Positions 10,401 through 19,674 are shown, counted from the stretch's first letter. The stretch: 64,000 nt of DNA from Exiguobacterium oxidotolerans JCM 12280 (GCF_000702625.1 NZ_JNIS01000001.1:1901001-1965000); one strand, 5' to 3'. Notes: generated by a model not told the origin, from the sequence alone. Program-made: numbers and translations.

Positions 10401-11626
10401 CGTTCAAGGCGGCGAGTGATTTGTTCGACGTCATCATCTTTGATGAGAGTTCACAAAGCACGATGGATGCCATCTCGCTCCTGTCACGGGCACGTAAAGC
10501 GATCATCGTCGGCGATGATCGTCAAATCAGTCCGACAAGTTTTGATAACCGGGATAACGTCGAAGAGAAACGGAAAACTTATTTCGGGGACGACCCAACG
10601 ATGACGCTGTTCGATGGGACGAGTAGTTTGTATTCGCTGGCCTCGGTCAAGTTCAGTACGAAAGTCGGCTTACGGGAACACTTCCGCTGTGTACCGGAAA
10701 TTATCGGCTTCAGCAATGCCCACGTCTATGAAGGAACGATTGTCCCGCTTCGTCTGCCGCAACGCGCGGAACGGCTCAACCCCGCCGTCAAAAGTCACTT
10801 CGTCAGTGACGGTTATGTCGACGAACGGACGACGGATAAAATCAATTTACCGGAAGCACGCGCCATCGTCGCGGAACTGAAGCAGATGATGCAGGACCCG
10901 CTTTACGCAGAGCGGACGTTTGGTGTCGTCTCTTTACTCGGAAACGCCCAAGCGAACCAAATCGAACGGATCGCGACGGCTGAAATCGGAATCGAGACAT
11001 TGATGCAACACCACGTCCGCTTCGGGGATGCCTATACGTTCCAAGGAGACGAGCGTGACGTCATGCTTCTCTCAATGGTCGTCGCTCCGAATAAACGTTT
11101 CATGGCGATGACGAAGGAAACGGACAGTCAACGTTTTAATGTCGCAGCGAGTCGTGCCCGTGATCAGATGATTCTGTTCCATTCGGTCTCGTTGAACGAT
11201 ATCGGAAATAGCAACTGCATGCGTTATAAATTACTTGGTTATTGTCAAAATCCACTCGGTGACCAAGCTTCACTCGAGAGTATCAAACATCGTTTCGACT
11301 CTCCGTTCGAAGAAGCGGTCTACCGTCGCCTCGTCGCCCGTGGCTATCTCGTCACGCCACAAGTCCAAGTCAATGGCTACCGGATCGACCTCGTCGTCGA
11401 AGGCGAACACAATCGTCTTGCCGTCGAATGTGATGGCGAACGTTGGCATGGACCGGATGCGTATGAAGCAGACATGTTCCGACAAAAAGTCTTGGAGCGG
11501 GCGGGCTGGAACTTCTGGCGTGTCCGTGGCCGTCATTTCTATCAAGACGCCGACCGGGCGATGGAATCGTTATGGACGACGCTTGAAGAGATGGAGATTA
11601 AACCGACTTTGCTTGAATATGTCTAA
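7442..11626 (+). CDS. SF1 helicase with C-terminal Vsr-like nuclease
   Basis: A 1394-residue protein. The first 330 residues are unassigned. Walker A (QGPPGTGKSHT) is near residue 347. A long, probably helical insertion spans about 400-960, followed by Walker B IIFDESSQ near 1000 and motif III GDDRQISPTSF. The C-terminal SF1 motifs are TFQGDERDVML and NVAASRARDQ. Residues 1287-1372 form a Vsr/DUF559-like PD-(D/E)xK fold: SPFEEAVYRRL, YRIDLVVEG, LAVECDGERWHG and FWRVRGRHFY. This helicase-nuclease order occurs in single-gene anti-phage proteins; I recall a DUF4011-helicase-Vsr type called Hhe but cannot confirm DUF4011 here. AAGGAG at 7426-7431 supports ATG 7442. The gene is richer in G+C than the neighbouring gene at 15008. 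It probably acts on DNA in the cytoplasm; a defence role is inferred from architecture and neighbours. Confidence 0.85.
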   Translation: MSTTRSKAINLFQFMAAVKKLGLKTQRDTKTYTSILEETMMDYPNVKATSDDSGQTVVEVKFLPAFSVSRPALPSGLNDWTVQNGEDITPKASLPEELRQTWTTYELAVRDWKDKKRQHEKAQSLYDLMYRMYQFQSTDNDTHEIVWTFGMLHWPLHYIQRPLFARPAVIEFDTEKSVFRIETTPTPAKLELDMLHWDSVWMKAELSQYELDFKEDHAFDFNPWSTDEVQERSEQVLRLLHADHAYGQEADVYVMPSVRLYRRPKSNHGWVEEHEQLAQAIEEELPISPALEQFFTSNDEEIAALDQQDRPQWTAVGEEILFPLPYNEEQKRILQQLSNNAGVVVQGPPGTGKSHTISNLISHLLAHGKRVLVTSEKEHALTVLRDKLPAEIRELAVSVLGADSKTIKQTETSLHGISTYLNKTSAEELAQQSTTIRAHLESIRRDIAKTRRAMIDQAVLEHESLAIGGETKTPLEWAKWVSQSQAQTLVPTPILTETIPLSAPDIQELYALMQDQEALAELKVLGRRPARTAFSEPLRFEELAQEVATLRALEAEAAPVDWMRPASEETKVQTLDWLHQASTTYPTLESWTHTLYRHWLAHPSDAEDLERERAQFEQTLREIERLERTVSLHDFSLPTTDVDLFSLATELVPLFEANKVNGMFFKWTKRKNYTVILDEVTIDGKKVTQSADVALLLEHLTYTEELRKLERTFTHRFAHHAIEIPVVSLTTYRKALDVIRKLDTVLNHFKEVVRPLQAVYATATFSYEQDWLTAQTHALEVLFRLKRLDALDQQQQGWLATLENTEFTHPITARLTQAIRAWDASQYTEVYEELRRIETNEHRASRLQELSGLLEQAAPNWVTALRTNSAPTFHALELRDAWHLAYVKSRLDDLSDADERDQLYRLEQEEGQTVARLCATLAWKEQLKRMTPSKQEQLNSWATLIRKVGKGTGKHASRYRKEAAKQMMQAQDAIPVWIMPVNRVLESFKAASDLFDVIIFDESSQSTMDAISLLSRARKAIIVGDDRQISPTSFDNRDNVEEKRKTYFGDDPTMTLFDGTSSLYSLASVKFSTKVGLREHFRCVPEIIGFSNAHVYEGTIVPLRLPQRAERLNPAVKSHFVSDGYVDERTTDKINLPEARAIVAELKQMMQDPLYAERTFGVVSLLGNAQANQIERIATAEIGIETLMQHHVRFGDAYTFQGDERDVMLLSMVVAPNKRFMAMTKETDSQRFNVAASRARDQMILFHSVSLNDIGNSNCMRYKLLGYCQNPLGDQASLESIKHRFDSPFEEAVYRRLVARGYLVTPQVQVNGYRIDLVVEGEHNRLAVECDGERWHGPDAYEADMFRQKVLERAGWNFWRVRGRHFYQDADRAMESLWTTLEEMEIKPTLLEYV

Positions 11627-11659
11627 GAAATATACGTGAGAAACAACTTGTACACCATA

Positions 11660-11720
11660 AAAAAACACCTTTCATTGTCAGCTTGAGCAGTTCAAGCGAC
11701 TTTTGAAAGGTGTTTTGTTT
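11660..11720. terminator. Bidirectional terminator between convergent genes
   Basis: The stem AAAACACCTTTCA/TGAAAGGTGTTTT encloses a second small hairpin (CTTGA/TCAAG). It lies between the SF1 helicase stop (11626) and the stop of the secreted Ig protein (11728) and serves both strands. Confidence 0.85.
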
Positions 11721-11727
11721 TACTTGC

Positions 11728-14691
11728 TTATTTAACAATAATTTTACGTTTTATGCTTGTCAGGTTCCCTGCTTTATCCGAGACACGATAAGTCAGGTAA
11801 TAGGAACCTTTCTTTTTCGTATTGACGGTTCCACTGACTTTTATCTTCTTCGTCAAAGGGCCATCCAGGTTATCTGTCGCACGTACACCCGTCATCGGGT
11901 TAAACGACGATTTGTACTTGATTGATTTTGCTGTTGCCCCGGTGATGACCGGTTTTGTCAAATCTTTCACCACGACTTTACGAATGATGGTCGTTTTATT
12001 CCCCGCCCGATCACTTACACTGTACGTTAATTTGTATGTCCCGACTTTCTTGCTGTTGACACTGCCACTCACCTTGATTGATTTCGTTAACGTCCCGTCA
12101 ACATTGTCTTTGGCTGATACGCCTTTTCGTACATCAAACTTTTGATTCAGAGCAACTGTCGTACTCTTCGCTCCACTGATTACTGGCTTGATTGTGTCTT
12201 TGACCGTAATGACACGGCTTACTTTCGTGACGTTACCCGCTTGATCCGTCACGGTATAGATCAACGTATAGCTGCCTGCCCGTTTCGAATCGACGGTTCC
12301 AGCAATCTTGATTCGACTCGTCAAGTTTCCGTCCGTTTCATCAGTAGCCGTCACGCGATCTGATGGGTTAAATGTTTGCCCTACGTCGATCGTTTTCTTC
12401 GTCGCACCAGAAATGATCGGTTTGATGACATCACTCACCCGCTGTTCGACTTGCTCACTCTGATTGTTCGAAGCGTCTGTTGCACTGACACGAATCACCG
12501 TACCTGCAGGAAGAACGGTCGTCGGGTGAGAGAAGCGTCCCGACTGATCGGCCGTCAATGCGACCGTTATCTTCCCGATGAGAAGTGTGACGTGCGCACC
12601 AGGCTCCACCTGCCCTGTAATCCGTGTTGATTGATTGGTCACTTGATCAATGACTGGTTTCGCGGGTGCCGTTACATCTTTCAACGTCACCTTTTGTAGC
12701 TTACTCTCGTTCCCGGATGCATCGGTCGCGACGACATACAAGGCGTTTCCTGACGGACGGGTGAAGGCGATCGTAAACTTCCCGTCTGCGCCGACTGTTC
12801 CTTTACCGAGTTGCTTGTCTTTTGACTCGCTTTCGTAAATCGTGATTGTCGCGCCTGCTTCTGACTCTCCTTTGAGCTGAAGGACGTCGTCCGTTGTCTC
12901 GAGTGGGAGTTTCAACATTGGCGGGACATGATCCTCTACCACGAAGCTATACTCCTCGTTGATTAGACCGTTGATTTCAAATTTAACAGCTAACCGTGTG
13001 CCGATTTTTTGTTGGTCCAGCTTTAATTCAAATTGTCCAGAAGCACCTATAACGGTTTTCGCGACACTTTTTCCCTCTTTTAAAACAGAAACACTCATTC
13101 CGTTAGCACCACGCCCTTTAAGCGTGCTCGATTCTTCTAAAAAAGAATCTACTTTATACGTATAGAATTGTTGCTTATTGATGTCCGACTGAATATCAAG
13201 TGCATCAATGGCGACATATCTAATAGTCATACCATTTTTAAGTGGAATGGCATCAGTAAACACTGGACTCCCTGATGTAGGTGTCGATCCATCTAATGTA
13301 TAGTGAATTTTTGCACCTTTTGTCGCACTTAAGACGACCTGTTCTCCTTCAGTATAGATTCCACTCGATAACGAAGAGGTAACAACAGGCTTCGAGCGAT
13401 CTAAAACGTTGTACGATTTAGCCCATGTATTTCCGAAAATGTCGCGGAACGAAAATTCCAACTGACGCTTTGTTCCAATTGGATAATCTTTGACACGGAA
13501 TGTTCCATCGGAGTTAATATTTAATTTTTCACCTTCCAATGTCACATCGACTACAGGAACAGTAGCACCAGAAAACGTGATTTTCCCATCCGTTTCGACG
13601 ATCGGGTCCTCATAAATTTTAAAAGGTACATTTTTATTGAGCGGGTTATTACTTGCCGTCATACTCGATACACTATTGCTGCCGCTCATGACGACTCCAC
13701 CTTGATAAAGCGAACCTGAACCGTAGCTAAAACTATTAGCATAAATCGTCCCGGTGACACGGACGCCACCATAAATCCGCATCGCTCCAAGTACATACAC
13801 GTTTCCATAGACAGTAGTTCCGTTTAACGTCGCAACAGCCTTTGGTCCGATATAAAGATCTCCAGAAATTGTTCTGTATGTTAAAGATGTATTTTCTGTA
13901 TAGAATGTGTTAGCTAGTGGCTCGATTCGTTTAAATACCGTAAATGTATGGCTGCTTAATCCTTCAGTCACAATTGTTTTATTTCCGTTTAAGTCTTCCA
14001 CTTCAACAGAACTAATCTTCCATTCACCAGCATCTAAGCCTTCAGTCAGTTGAAGAGATGTTTGGTATTCGTCTACCTCTGTCGAAGGAGAGAGTGTAAC
14101 AATTTGTTCTTTCTGAGAAGAACTATGTCGATATGCCACCTTAACGCCTTTTACTTTCGTGTCATCCACTGCACTAACTTTTATTTCTAGGGGCTGTGCT
14201 TGGTCAAGAAACGATTGGCTGAGTGATATTGACTTGAATACAGGCGGTGTTTTATCGTCTAGATAATCTTCTAATATGAATTGAGTCTCTTCTGTGAAAC
14301 GAACATCTCTACTATAAAAATCTTTGACATTACCTGCCTTATCATAGATGAACAGATACTTTGGTTTCCACGTTCCGGAGGGCATGTCTTCTTCCATCCG
14401 AATTTGCCCTCGGTATACATTCGCACCAGCGTCATACGTCATGGTTATTTTTTTCTCATTTCCAGTTTGAGGCGCCTCGTAAGAGAAATAAATCCACTTG
14501 ATTCCACTTCCTTCGTCACTCGCCTTGATCGAGACGTTCACAACGTCTCCGACCTTCACTGTTTTTTTATCCAGCACAAGACTCTCGAGTGTCGGCTTTG
14601 TAACATCAGCTGCCCCTTCTACAACACCCATCGGAATAATACTAATTACTAAAACTATTAAAAGTAAATATGAAATCCATTTTCTCATCAT
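11728..14691 (-). CDS. Secreted Ig-repeat surface protein
   Basis: 987 residues with an N-terminal signal peptide (KWISYLLLIVLVISIIPMG...). In order there are two Ig-like domains (about 30-250); a Gly/Val/Tyr-rich stretch (about 270-350, YGNVYVLGAMRIYGGVRVTG) that looks like a short beta-helix of the polymer-forming or bactofilin type; a chitobiase-type domain with HYTLDGSTPTSGSP (about 440-520); two Big-type Ig domains; and three tandem C-terminal DUF5011 repeats (KPVISGA...DNVDGTLT...GTYKLTYSVSDRAGN). No LPXTG or S-layer motif is visible, so cell attachment is unclear. The likely role is adhesion or wall binding. ATG 14691 and 14688 are both possible; the ribosome binding site AGAAGG is weakly placed. 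It is transcribed divergently from the large unknown gene. Confidence 0.8.
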   Translation of the reverse strand: MMRKWISYLLLIVLVISIIPMGVVEGAADVTKPTLESLVLDKKTVKVGDVVNVSIKASDEGSGIKWIYFSYEAPQTGNEKKITMTYDAGANVYRGQIRMEEDMPSGTWKPKYLFIYDKAGNVKDFYSRDVRFTEETQFILEDYLDDKTPPVFKSISLSQSFLDQAQPLEIKVSAVDDTKVKGVKVAYRHSSSQKEQIVTLSPSTEVDEYQTSLQLTEGLDAGEWKISSVEVEDLNGNKTIVTEGLSSHTFTVFKRIEPLANTFYTENTSLTYRTISGDLYIGPKAVATLNGTTVYGNVYVLGAMRIYGGVRVTGTIYANSFSYGSGSLYQGGVVMSGSNSVSSMTASNNPLNKNVPFKIYEDPIVETDGKITFSGATVPVVDVTLEGEKLNINSDGTFRVKDYPIGTKRQLEFSFRDIFGNTWAKSYNVLDRSKPVVTSSLSSGIYTEGEQVVLSATKGAKIHYTLDGSTPTSGSPVFTDAIPLKNGMTIRYVAIDALDIQSDINKQQFYTYKVDSFLEESSTLKGRGANGMSVSVLKEGKSVAKTVIGASGQFELKLDQQKIGTRLAVKFEINGLINEEYSFVVEDHVPPMLKLPLETTDDVLQLKGESEAGATITIYESESKDKQLGKGTVGADGKFTIAFTRPSGNALYVVATDASGNESKLQKVTLKDVTAPAKPVIDQVTNQSTRITGQVEPGAHVTLLIGKITVALTADQSGRFSHPTTVLPAGTVIRVSATDASNNQSEQVEQRVSDVIKPIISGATKKTIDVGQTFNPSDRVTATDETDGNLTSRIKIAGTVDSKRAGSYTLIYTVTDQAGNVTKVSRVITVKDTIKPVISGAKSTTVALNQKFDVRKGVSAKDNVDGTLTKSIKVSGSVNSKKVGTYKLTYSVSDRAGNKTTIIRKVVVKDLTKPVITGATAKSIKYKSSFNPMTGVRATDNLDGPLTKKIKVSGTVNTKKKGSYYLTYRVSDKAGNLTSIKRKIIVK

Positions 14692-15007
14692 TTTTCTTAC
14701 TACCTTCTTCTCTATGTATTTTTATTTAGTACAAAATGCGTATATGTAACTTACAAGTAAAAATATTTACATTTCAATATTACTTTATCAATTATTTCCC
14801 AATAAATGATTTTTTGATTTTAGGTCAATTTTTTAACTGAAAATTTTAATTGTAATATAAAACCTTTTAGCAGGATTTTTATAAATCAAATCCCCTTAAA
14901 ATCGTAAACAGTTTTTCAGGAACGGGAACGAATAAAGAGGACTTTTTAAGATAATTATAGAAATTATATATACATTATGTAATTTATTGAGAAGGGAGGA
15001 TTTCTTC
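14692..15007. promoter_or_regulatory. A+T-rich divergent promoter region
   Basis: 316 bp without a gene, between the divergent surface-protein gene and the large unknown gene. It is strongly A+T-rich with many possible TATAAT-like boxes, so I do not pick one. The only clear element is AAGGGAGG at 14992-14999, which sets ATG 15008 as the start of the + strand gene. I see no inverted repeat suggesting a named operator. Confidence 0.5.
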
Positions 15008-17860
15008 ATGGAATTTCACGTTTCACAAAAAGAAACGGAGTGGGCTTCTTACTGGAAAGAAAATAACTTACAGTTTGCCCATGAACTTCCTCTAAAGAGT
15101 GAAGATATCGTTGCACTTCAACAATGGTTAAAAGAACAACTTCAAACAAGATGGTATGATTCGAGTCGGCTGATTGTTCGTAAACTTTGGTACCACTATC
15201 CTTTTACCTGCCTACTTGCTACATCGACTATTGCGCTCGACCAAGAAGATGCAGGCTTTTGGACGTTGTTCGCCAACTTTTACTCTTTAAATAATAACTT
15301 CGTGAATGATTGGAAGGAAGAAATGAATTCAGCGCTACAAAAAAATGCTATCTACCGATCCGTAGATAGCCATCGTCGTTACTACTTAACGGCTCTGAGT
15401 CATTCAGGCGTCACCTCGATCTACGCTTTAGAAAATATCTACCATTATTTCATCAGTCAGGTGATTGAACAAAGAAGACAGTTACCTAGTGCTATTCGTC
15501 AAGTCATAAACGGACAATGGCAATGGTCAGATCAATTAAAAAAACCAATTCTTCTTTATATCGAACAAAGTTTACGAAATCCAGAACCCTTATTTCGTCT
15601 AAAAGAATTTTTTATGGAAAAACGTACGTTTAGCTCCTTTCCCCCTTACATGCATAAAAACTTGAAAACGATTCAACAAATTGCTCAGGTTGAGCGAAAA
15701 AAGCATTCTCGACGGCAATTTGTCTTTTGGGATGAAATGCTCAATCGTCCACGAATCAAACTCCCAATCATCGAACGAGAAAAAGCTCAACGCGCCTTTT
15801 GGAACGTTGGTCATCAGACAGTTCAATGTCAACGTGAAGCTACTGACCATTCAGTACGTTTTCACCCTCTAGAAATTGAAATTGACTATGATCCAAATCA
15901 AGAAACATTAATATTAACAATTGATTCAGAGGAAGAAGTATACGAACTTCCGTCACCTTATCCTTTCTATTTCAAACAGAAACAATCAACCACTGACTAT
16001 GAGCTACTGCGAGGAAACTACGTTGAACCAGGAACTGAGATTGTTATCGTCAAGCCCTCGAATTTTTCGACAAATGAAGCCTATCGACCTATCAGCCATC
16101 CTATTTGGCGCGAATTCGAATATAAGCGTTTCTCAATTCATAGTGATACGGAATTCTATTTCCAATCGGAACAAGGGTTCATCAGAAAACAGTTCGTTAC
16201 AACAGCAAAAATCGAAATCACGTTAGACACGCAGCCGCTATTCTATTCGAAAGAAAAACACTATGCCGAGTTTCCGACACTACGTTTTCATGACCTAGAT
16301 AGTTTCCAAGATTTATTGGATTGGTCGATAACACTCAACGATTCGACGTTTGGTTTCGAATATTTCTCGGATGCGTTGATCCAACAAGAAGAGGACGTAC
16401 TTTTAGATTTACAGCAATTAAAAGTTCACCGAAACTTACTCCAATCGGTCGCTTTACATCTTCACAATCAGCATAAGGGACATACCTATCGCTTAAATTT
16501 CGTGTTACTTCCACGTGATTTTTCCTATCGGCAGCATCAAGATCATGTGCGTTTCTCATCACGACATCTTCAAAAAATACGCCTTGCGACTAAGACGTTC
16601 AGCCCACAAGAACGAAGCATCCGCATACCAACCGATTATTTGAAAGAATCAGTTCCTATAACATTTACGATTCCCGGTCACCCGCTTTATACCGTTGATT
16701 TCAGCAAAGTATTCTTTGAATATGAAATTCTTTCGAAAAATGGAGTGGGGAAGATTTTTACACCAGAAGAGATAGGCGATATCTCAATCCGAATTACAAG
16801 ATTATATCCGTCACACGAAATTTTCCATGCCCACCTGTCGATTCATAATTCTAAGAGTATAGAAAACATCCCGATTTCAATTAAACGAAATCAATATACG
16901 AATGTCGTCTCACTCAATATTTGTCATCATGCACTAAAGCGTTTTGAATCCGGTAGTATCACTCTCGTCATTAATGATCAATCCGAATTCATTTGCCATT
17001 TTACAGATGAACTTCATCCTCTCCTCCATATGGATGAATCGTTTACCGTACACCTAGCATACCAACTCGAGTATGATATCAAATTTAAGATTTTTCATCC
17101 TTATAGTTTAGTCGTGAAGGATGATGTATGGATTATCCCTAGAGGCGTCACTCATCTCTGCCTCAGTCCCTTCTCGGATCACGATGTCGTCGTCAACGGA
17201 ATCAAAGATGACACCGACTGGTTCGCAAGTGAGGACGACATCATTGCTTTCCCTAAGTTGCAAACACCTTTATCAAAAGAACACTTAATCAACTTTATCA
17301 ATTCGTTGGATGAAACGAACTGGTCGGACTTCATTCATAAATTAAACACATATGGTGCTACTTATTTTCAACAGCTAAATCAGATTCAACCGTTACTACT
17401 AAAACGTGTCCTAGAATCACCGGAGCTGACACGATTGACCATCACTACACTCGATTCGAATCAAGTTCCTTGGGAAAACTGGGTAAACCTATTTGGTATT
17501 TATTTATGGGAAGCAGAAGAACAATATCATTTTTTTGAAAAAATCCATGGGTCGAGACTTATCAATACCGCGTTCTGTCATGTACGAACGTTCTCGCAGC
17601 TGAATGTGTCTGACCGCCACATACTCCGCCAGCAATTTAAACGATTTAGTCCAGAGCATCTTCATCCTCTCGACTTCGATATCATTGACAGCTGTAATCC
17701 TTATCTCGATGATCGTTTTTATACCGATCCGAGCGAGGTCATTTCACACAAACTGCATCTTGAGCGTGAACTGCAGTGGGCAGATGACCAACTTCAAAAA
17801 TGGGTTAAAGCGATTGAACTACCTCCACCTACGCTTCGCTTAGAGGTGGAGGATTCCTGA
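15008..17860 (+). pseudogene. Large unknown protein, 3' end cut off by the element
   Basis: ATG 15008 follows AAGGGAGG; an in-frame TTG at 14987 lies upstream of that site and is not the start. The frame gives 950 residues, but the last 15 (IELPPPTLRLEVEDS) are read from the element. Native residues 1-935 end at base 17813. Adding the 83 codons at 5197-4949 restores a 1019-residue protein. I do not recognise the family. It is soluble, rich in aromatic residues and Glu/Lys/His, with no membrane segment and no Walker or nuclease motif I can see. The first 200 residues look helical (HSGVTSIYALENIYHYFI); the middle, about 320-700, looks beta-rich. It is more A+T-rich than the SF1 helicase gene. 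By the restored order it is the partner of the DUF1998 helicase, in the position DruH holds in type III Druantia. Whether the truncated form works is unknown. Confidence 0.75.
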
Positions 17861-18027
17861 GTCATCCGACCTAACGGTCGAAACCTGATCAGGCTAACCC
17901 CGTCGTCCCGACGGTTGAAGAAGCTAGGATGCGTTCAGCTTCTCGTTTGAGGTTCAGTCCTGCGTTCACATCGCGGTCGTGATGGATGCCGCAACTCGGG
18001 CATGTCCACTCACGCAAACCAAGATGT
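17814..18027 (-). ncRNA. Probable omega RNA of tnpB copy 2
   Basis: Same right-end hairpin and tnpB 3' segment as in copy 1. The guide is read leftward from 17813 (TCGCTTTAACCC...), into the large unknown gene antisense. This guide together with the TTTAT next to copy 1 matches the uninterrupted gene, as expected if copy 2's right end and copy 1's left end came from one insertion. The 5' limit is approximate. Confidence 0.5.
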
Positions 18028-19061
18028 TTCACGTCTTTGTGTTGATGTCCGCAACGGGAGCACAGTTGACTAGAGGCGAAGGTCTTGCCGACTTTCACGA
18101 CGGTCTTTCCGTACCATTCCGCCTTGTATCCGAGCATGCGGAAGAACTCCGACCAACTGACCTCGGAGATGGACTTGCTCAACTTGCGATTCTTCTGCAT
18201 GTTCTTCACCTGCAAGGTCTCGATCCCGATGACGTCGTGGTTTTTGACGATCTCGGTCGAGACCTTGTGCAGGAAATCGGTTCGCTTGTTCGCGATCTTC
18301 TCGTGGATGCGGGCGACCTTCCGCTTTTGCTTCTGATAGTTCTTCGCCTCGGAAAGTTTCACTTTCTTGTCCAAGGCCAACCGTTGACGACGAGAAAGCT
18401 TGCGTTGCTCGCGCGCCAGCTTCTTCTCAAGCGAACGGAAGTAACGGTCGTTCTTGTATACCGTGCCGTCAGACAGGATGGCGAAGTGCTTCAACCCGAC
18501 ATCGACGCCGACGGACGAGCCCGTCTTCGGCAGTTCGTTGCTCTCCTGCTCGACGAGCAGGGAGACGAAGTATCTTCCTGGAGCGTTACGCCGGATGGTC
18601 GCGTTCAAGATGCGTCCGACGACCTGCCTCGAGTTGGCGAAGCGGACCCACTTCAGCTTTGGAATTTTGATCGTGTTGCCGACGATCGAGACTTCTGGAA
18701 GTTGAGACTTGCCTTGGATGTTCGTCTTATACGATTGAACAGGGTTGCACTTCGACTTGAAGCGGGGTCGTTCGTTCTGCTTCTTGAAGAAGCGGTCAAA
18801 GGCATCAGCAAGATGCTTGACGCTCGTCTGCACAGATGTGCTATCGACTTCCTTCAGCCAGTCGAACGCCTGCTTCAACGACGGGAGTTCTTTCGAACAA
18901 GACCCGTAGGACAGTCCTTTACCTGTCGCTTTATACGTCTCATCCCACTTCGCCAAGAAGTGGTTGAAGACGAAGCGCGAACAACCGATCGTCTTCGCGA
19001 TCAGGATTTCCTGCTCTTTTGTCGGATAGATTCTGAATTTGTAGGCCTTGTGAGTCAACAT
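17889..19061 (-). CDS. tnpB: TnpB, RNA-guided nuclease of the element (copy 2)
   Basis: Identical to the 390-residue TnpB of copy 1, with the same D187/E281/D364 RuvC residues and four-Cys zinc finger, and the same AAGGAGG-preceded ATG start at 19061. Both copies are intact, so the locus should make TnpB with two different guides. Confidence 0.92.
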   Translation of the reverse strand: MLTHKAYKFRIYPTKEQEILIAKTIGCSRFVFNHFLAKWDETYKATGKGLSYGSCSKELPSLKQAFDWLKEVDSTSVQTSVKHLADAFDRFFKKQNERPRFKSKCNPVQSYKTNIQGKSQLPEVSIVGNTIKIPKLKWVRFANSRQVVGRILNATIRRNAPGRYFVSLLVEQESNELPKTGSSVGVDVGLKHFAILSDGTVYKNDRYFRSLEKKLAREQRKLSRRQRLALDKKVKLSEAKNYQKQKRKVARIHEKIANKRTDFLHKVSTEIVKNHDVIGIETLQVKNMQKNRKLSKSISEVSWSEFFRMLGYKAEWYGKTVVKVGKTFASSQLCSRCGHQHKDVKHLGLREWTCPSCGIHHDRDVNAGLNLKREAERILASSTVGTTGLA

Positions 19062-19211
19062 GATGTTCACCTCCTTACAAAGGATATACCCGAAAGAGAG
19101 GGTGGCGATTCATCTCCCACTTTCACTCGGGCTTCACCCGGATCGTTTAGAAGTGGGCGTATTCTCGCCTAATTTTGATAAATTTAAAAAGTGAAAAACA
19201 TGTCGACTAGT

Positions 19212-19244
19212 AAAAGGCGATTCCATCATTTGGAGTCGCCTTTT
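19212..19244 (-). terminator. Terminator of the HepT/MntA operon
   Basis: The stem AAAAGGCGA.TCC/GGA.TCGCCTTTT has one mismatch and a 7-base loop, with T-rich flanks on both strands. It is 20 bp past the hepT stop and just outside element copy 2. Confidence 0.8.
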
Positions 19245-19265
19245 AATAAAAATATTTGTAGATAG

Positions 19266-19673
19266 TTAATCTTCTAGTTGAATGACGATTCGCGTGAACT
19301 TCAGAAAATCGTTGAGATGTTGATCTAAAATCGCTTGAAGGATGTCTAAATTAAGTGATTGATAATCATGAACGGCAATATTACGAAAACCGACCATGTT
19401 CATGAGACTAATTGAGAGTGATGAGTCGATGAGGTGTGCTTCCTCAAGCAGCTGGAAGCTATCACGGCTTGATTTGGGTAATCCGAGTTTTCGTGTTCGT
19501 ACCAGGTGCATAGCGATATCGATACTTGCTTCACATGCTCGTTGAATGTTTAAAATGATGCTATCTTGTTTTGTGTAATCTTTTATATTATCTGGTTCAT
19601 TCTCGTAGACATCGTGTATCCTTCGCAGGCATCGTTCAATCGTTGTTATTTTATTCAACAACACATCATTCAT
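19266..19673 (-). CDS. hepT: HepT, HEPN ribonuclease toxin
   Basis: 135 residues, all-helical HEPN. The catalytic RX4HXY motif is R97-NIAV-H102-D-Y104, including the tyrosine that the MntA antitoxin AMPylates in studied members. The start at 19673 is set by AAGGGAG inside the end of mntA and lies two bases past the mntA stop, so the genes are coupled; a longer upstream frame overlaps mntA and is not needed. As toxin of a type VII HEPN/MNT pair it would cleave RNA when not modified. It sits at the edge of the defence island. Confidence 0.88.
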   Translation of the reverse strand: MNDVLLNKITTIERCLRRIHDVYENEPDNIKDYTKQDSIILNIQRACEASIDIAMHLVRTRKLGLPKSSRDSFQLLEEAHLIDSSLSISLMNMVGFRNIAVHDYQSLNLDILQAILDQHLNDFLKFTRIVIQLED

Positions 19674-19674
19674 A

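Larger units (their letters stand above)
6564..17813. other. Segment probably inverted between two identical elements
   Basis: The 11,250 bp between the right ends of the two oppositely oriented elements. The left flank of copy 1 and the right flank of copy 2 fit together into one reading frame, which is explained if this block was flipped by recombination between the copies. In the ancestral order the SF1 helicase, the acidic surface protein and the large unknown gene would all lie on the - strand, as do the DUF1998 helicase and HepT/MntA genes. Confidence 0.7.
17814..19177 (-). mobile_element. IS200/IS605-type tnpB-only element, copy 2
   Basis: A 1364-bp inverted copy of the element at 5200-6563, identical in its coding translation and in antisense frames. 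The right end (TTGAA on the + strand, 17814-17818) lies inside the large unknown gene. The left end at 19177 adjoins ATAAA (the TTTAT target on the - strand) and the HepT terminator region. Identity of the copies implies recent transposition or gene conversion. Confidence 0.85.

Noticed and set aside
14987-15007. TTG start seven codons before the large unknown gene
   Set aside because: The bases after it form the ribosome binding site AAGGGAGG of ATG 15008.
5200-19177. Composite transposon made of two flanking elements
   Set aside because: IS200/IS605-type elements move as single strands from defined ends and do not normally mobilise the DNA between two inverted copies. The inversion model explains the junctions better.
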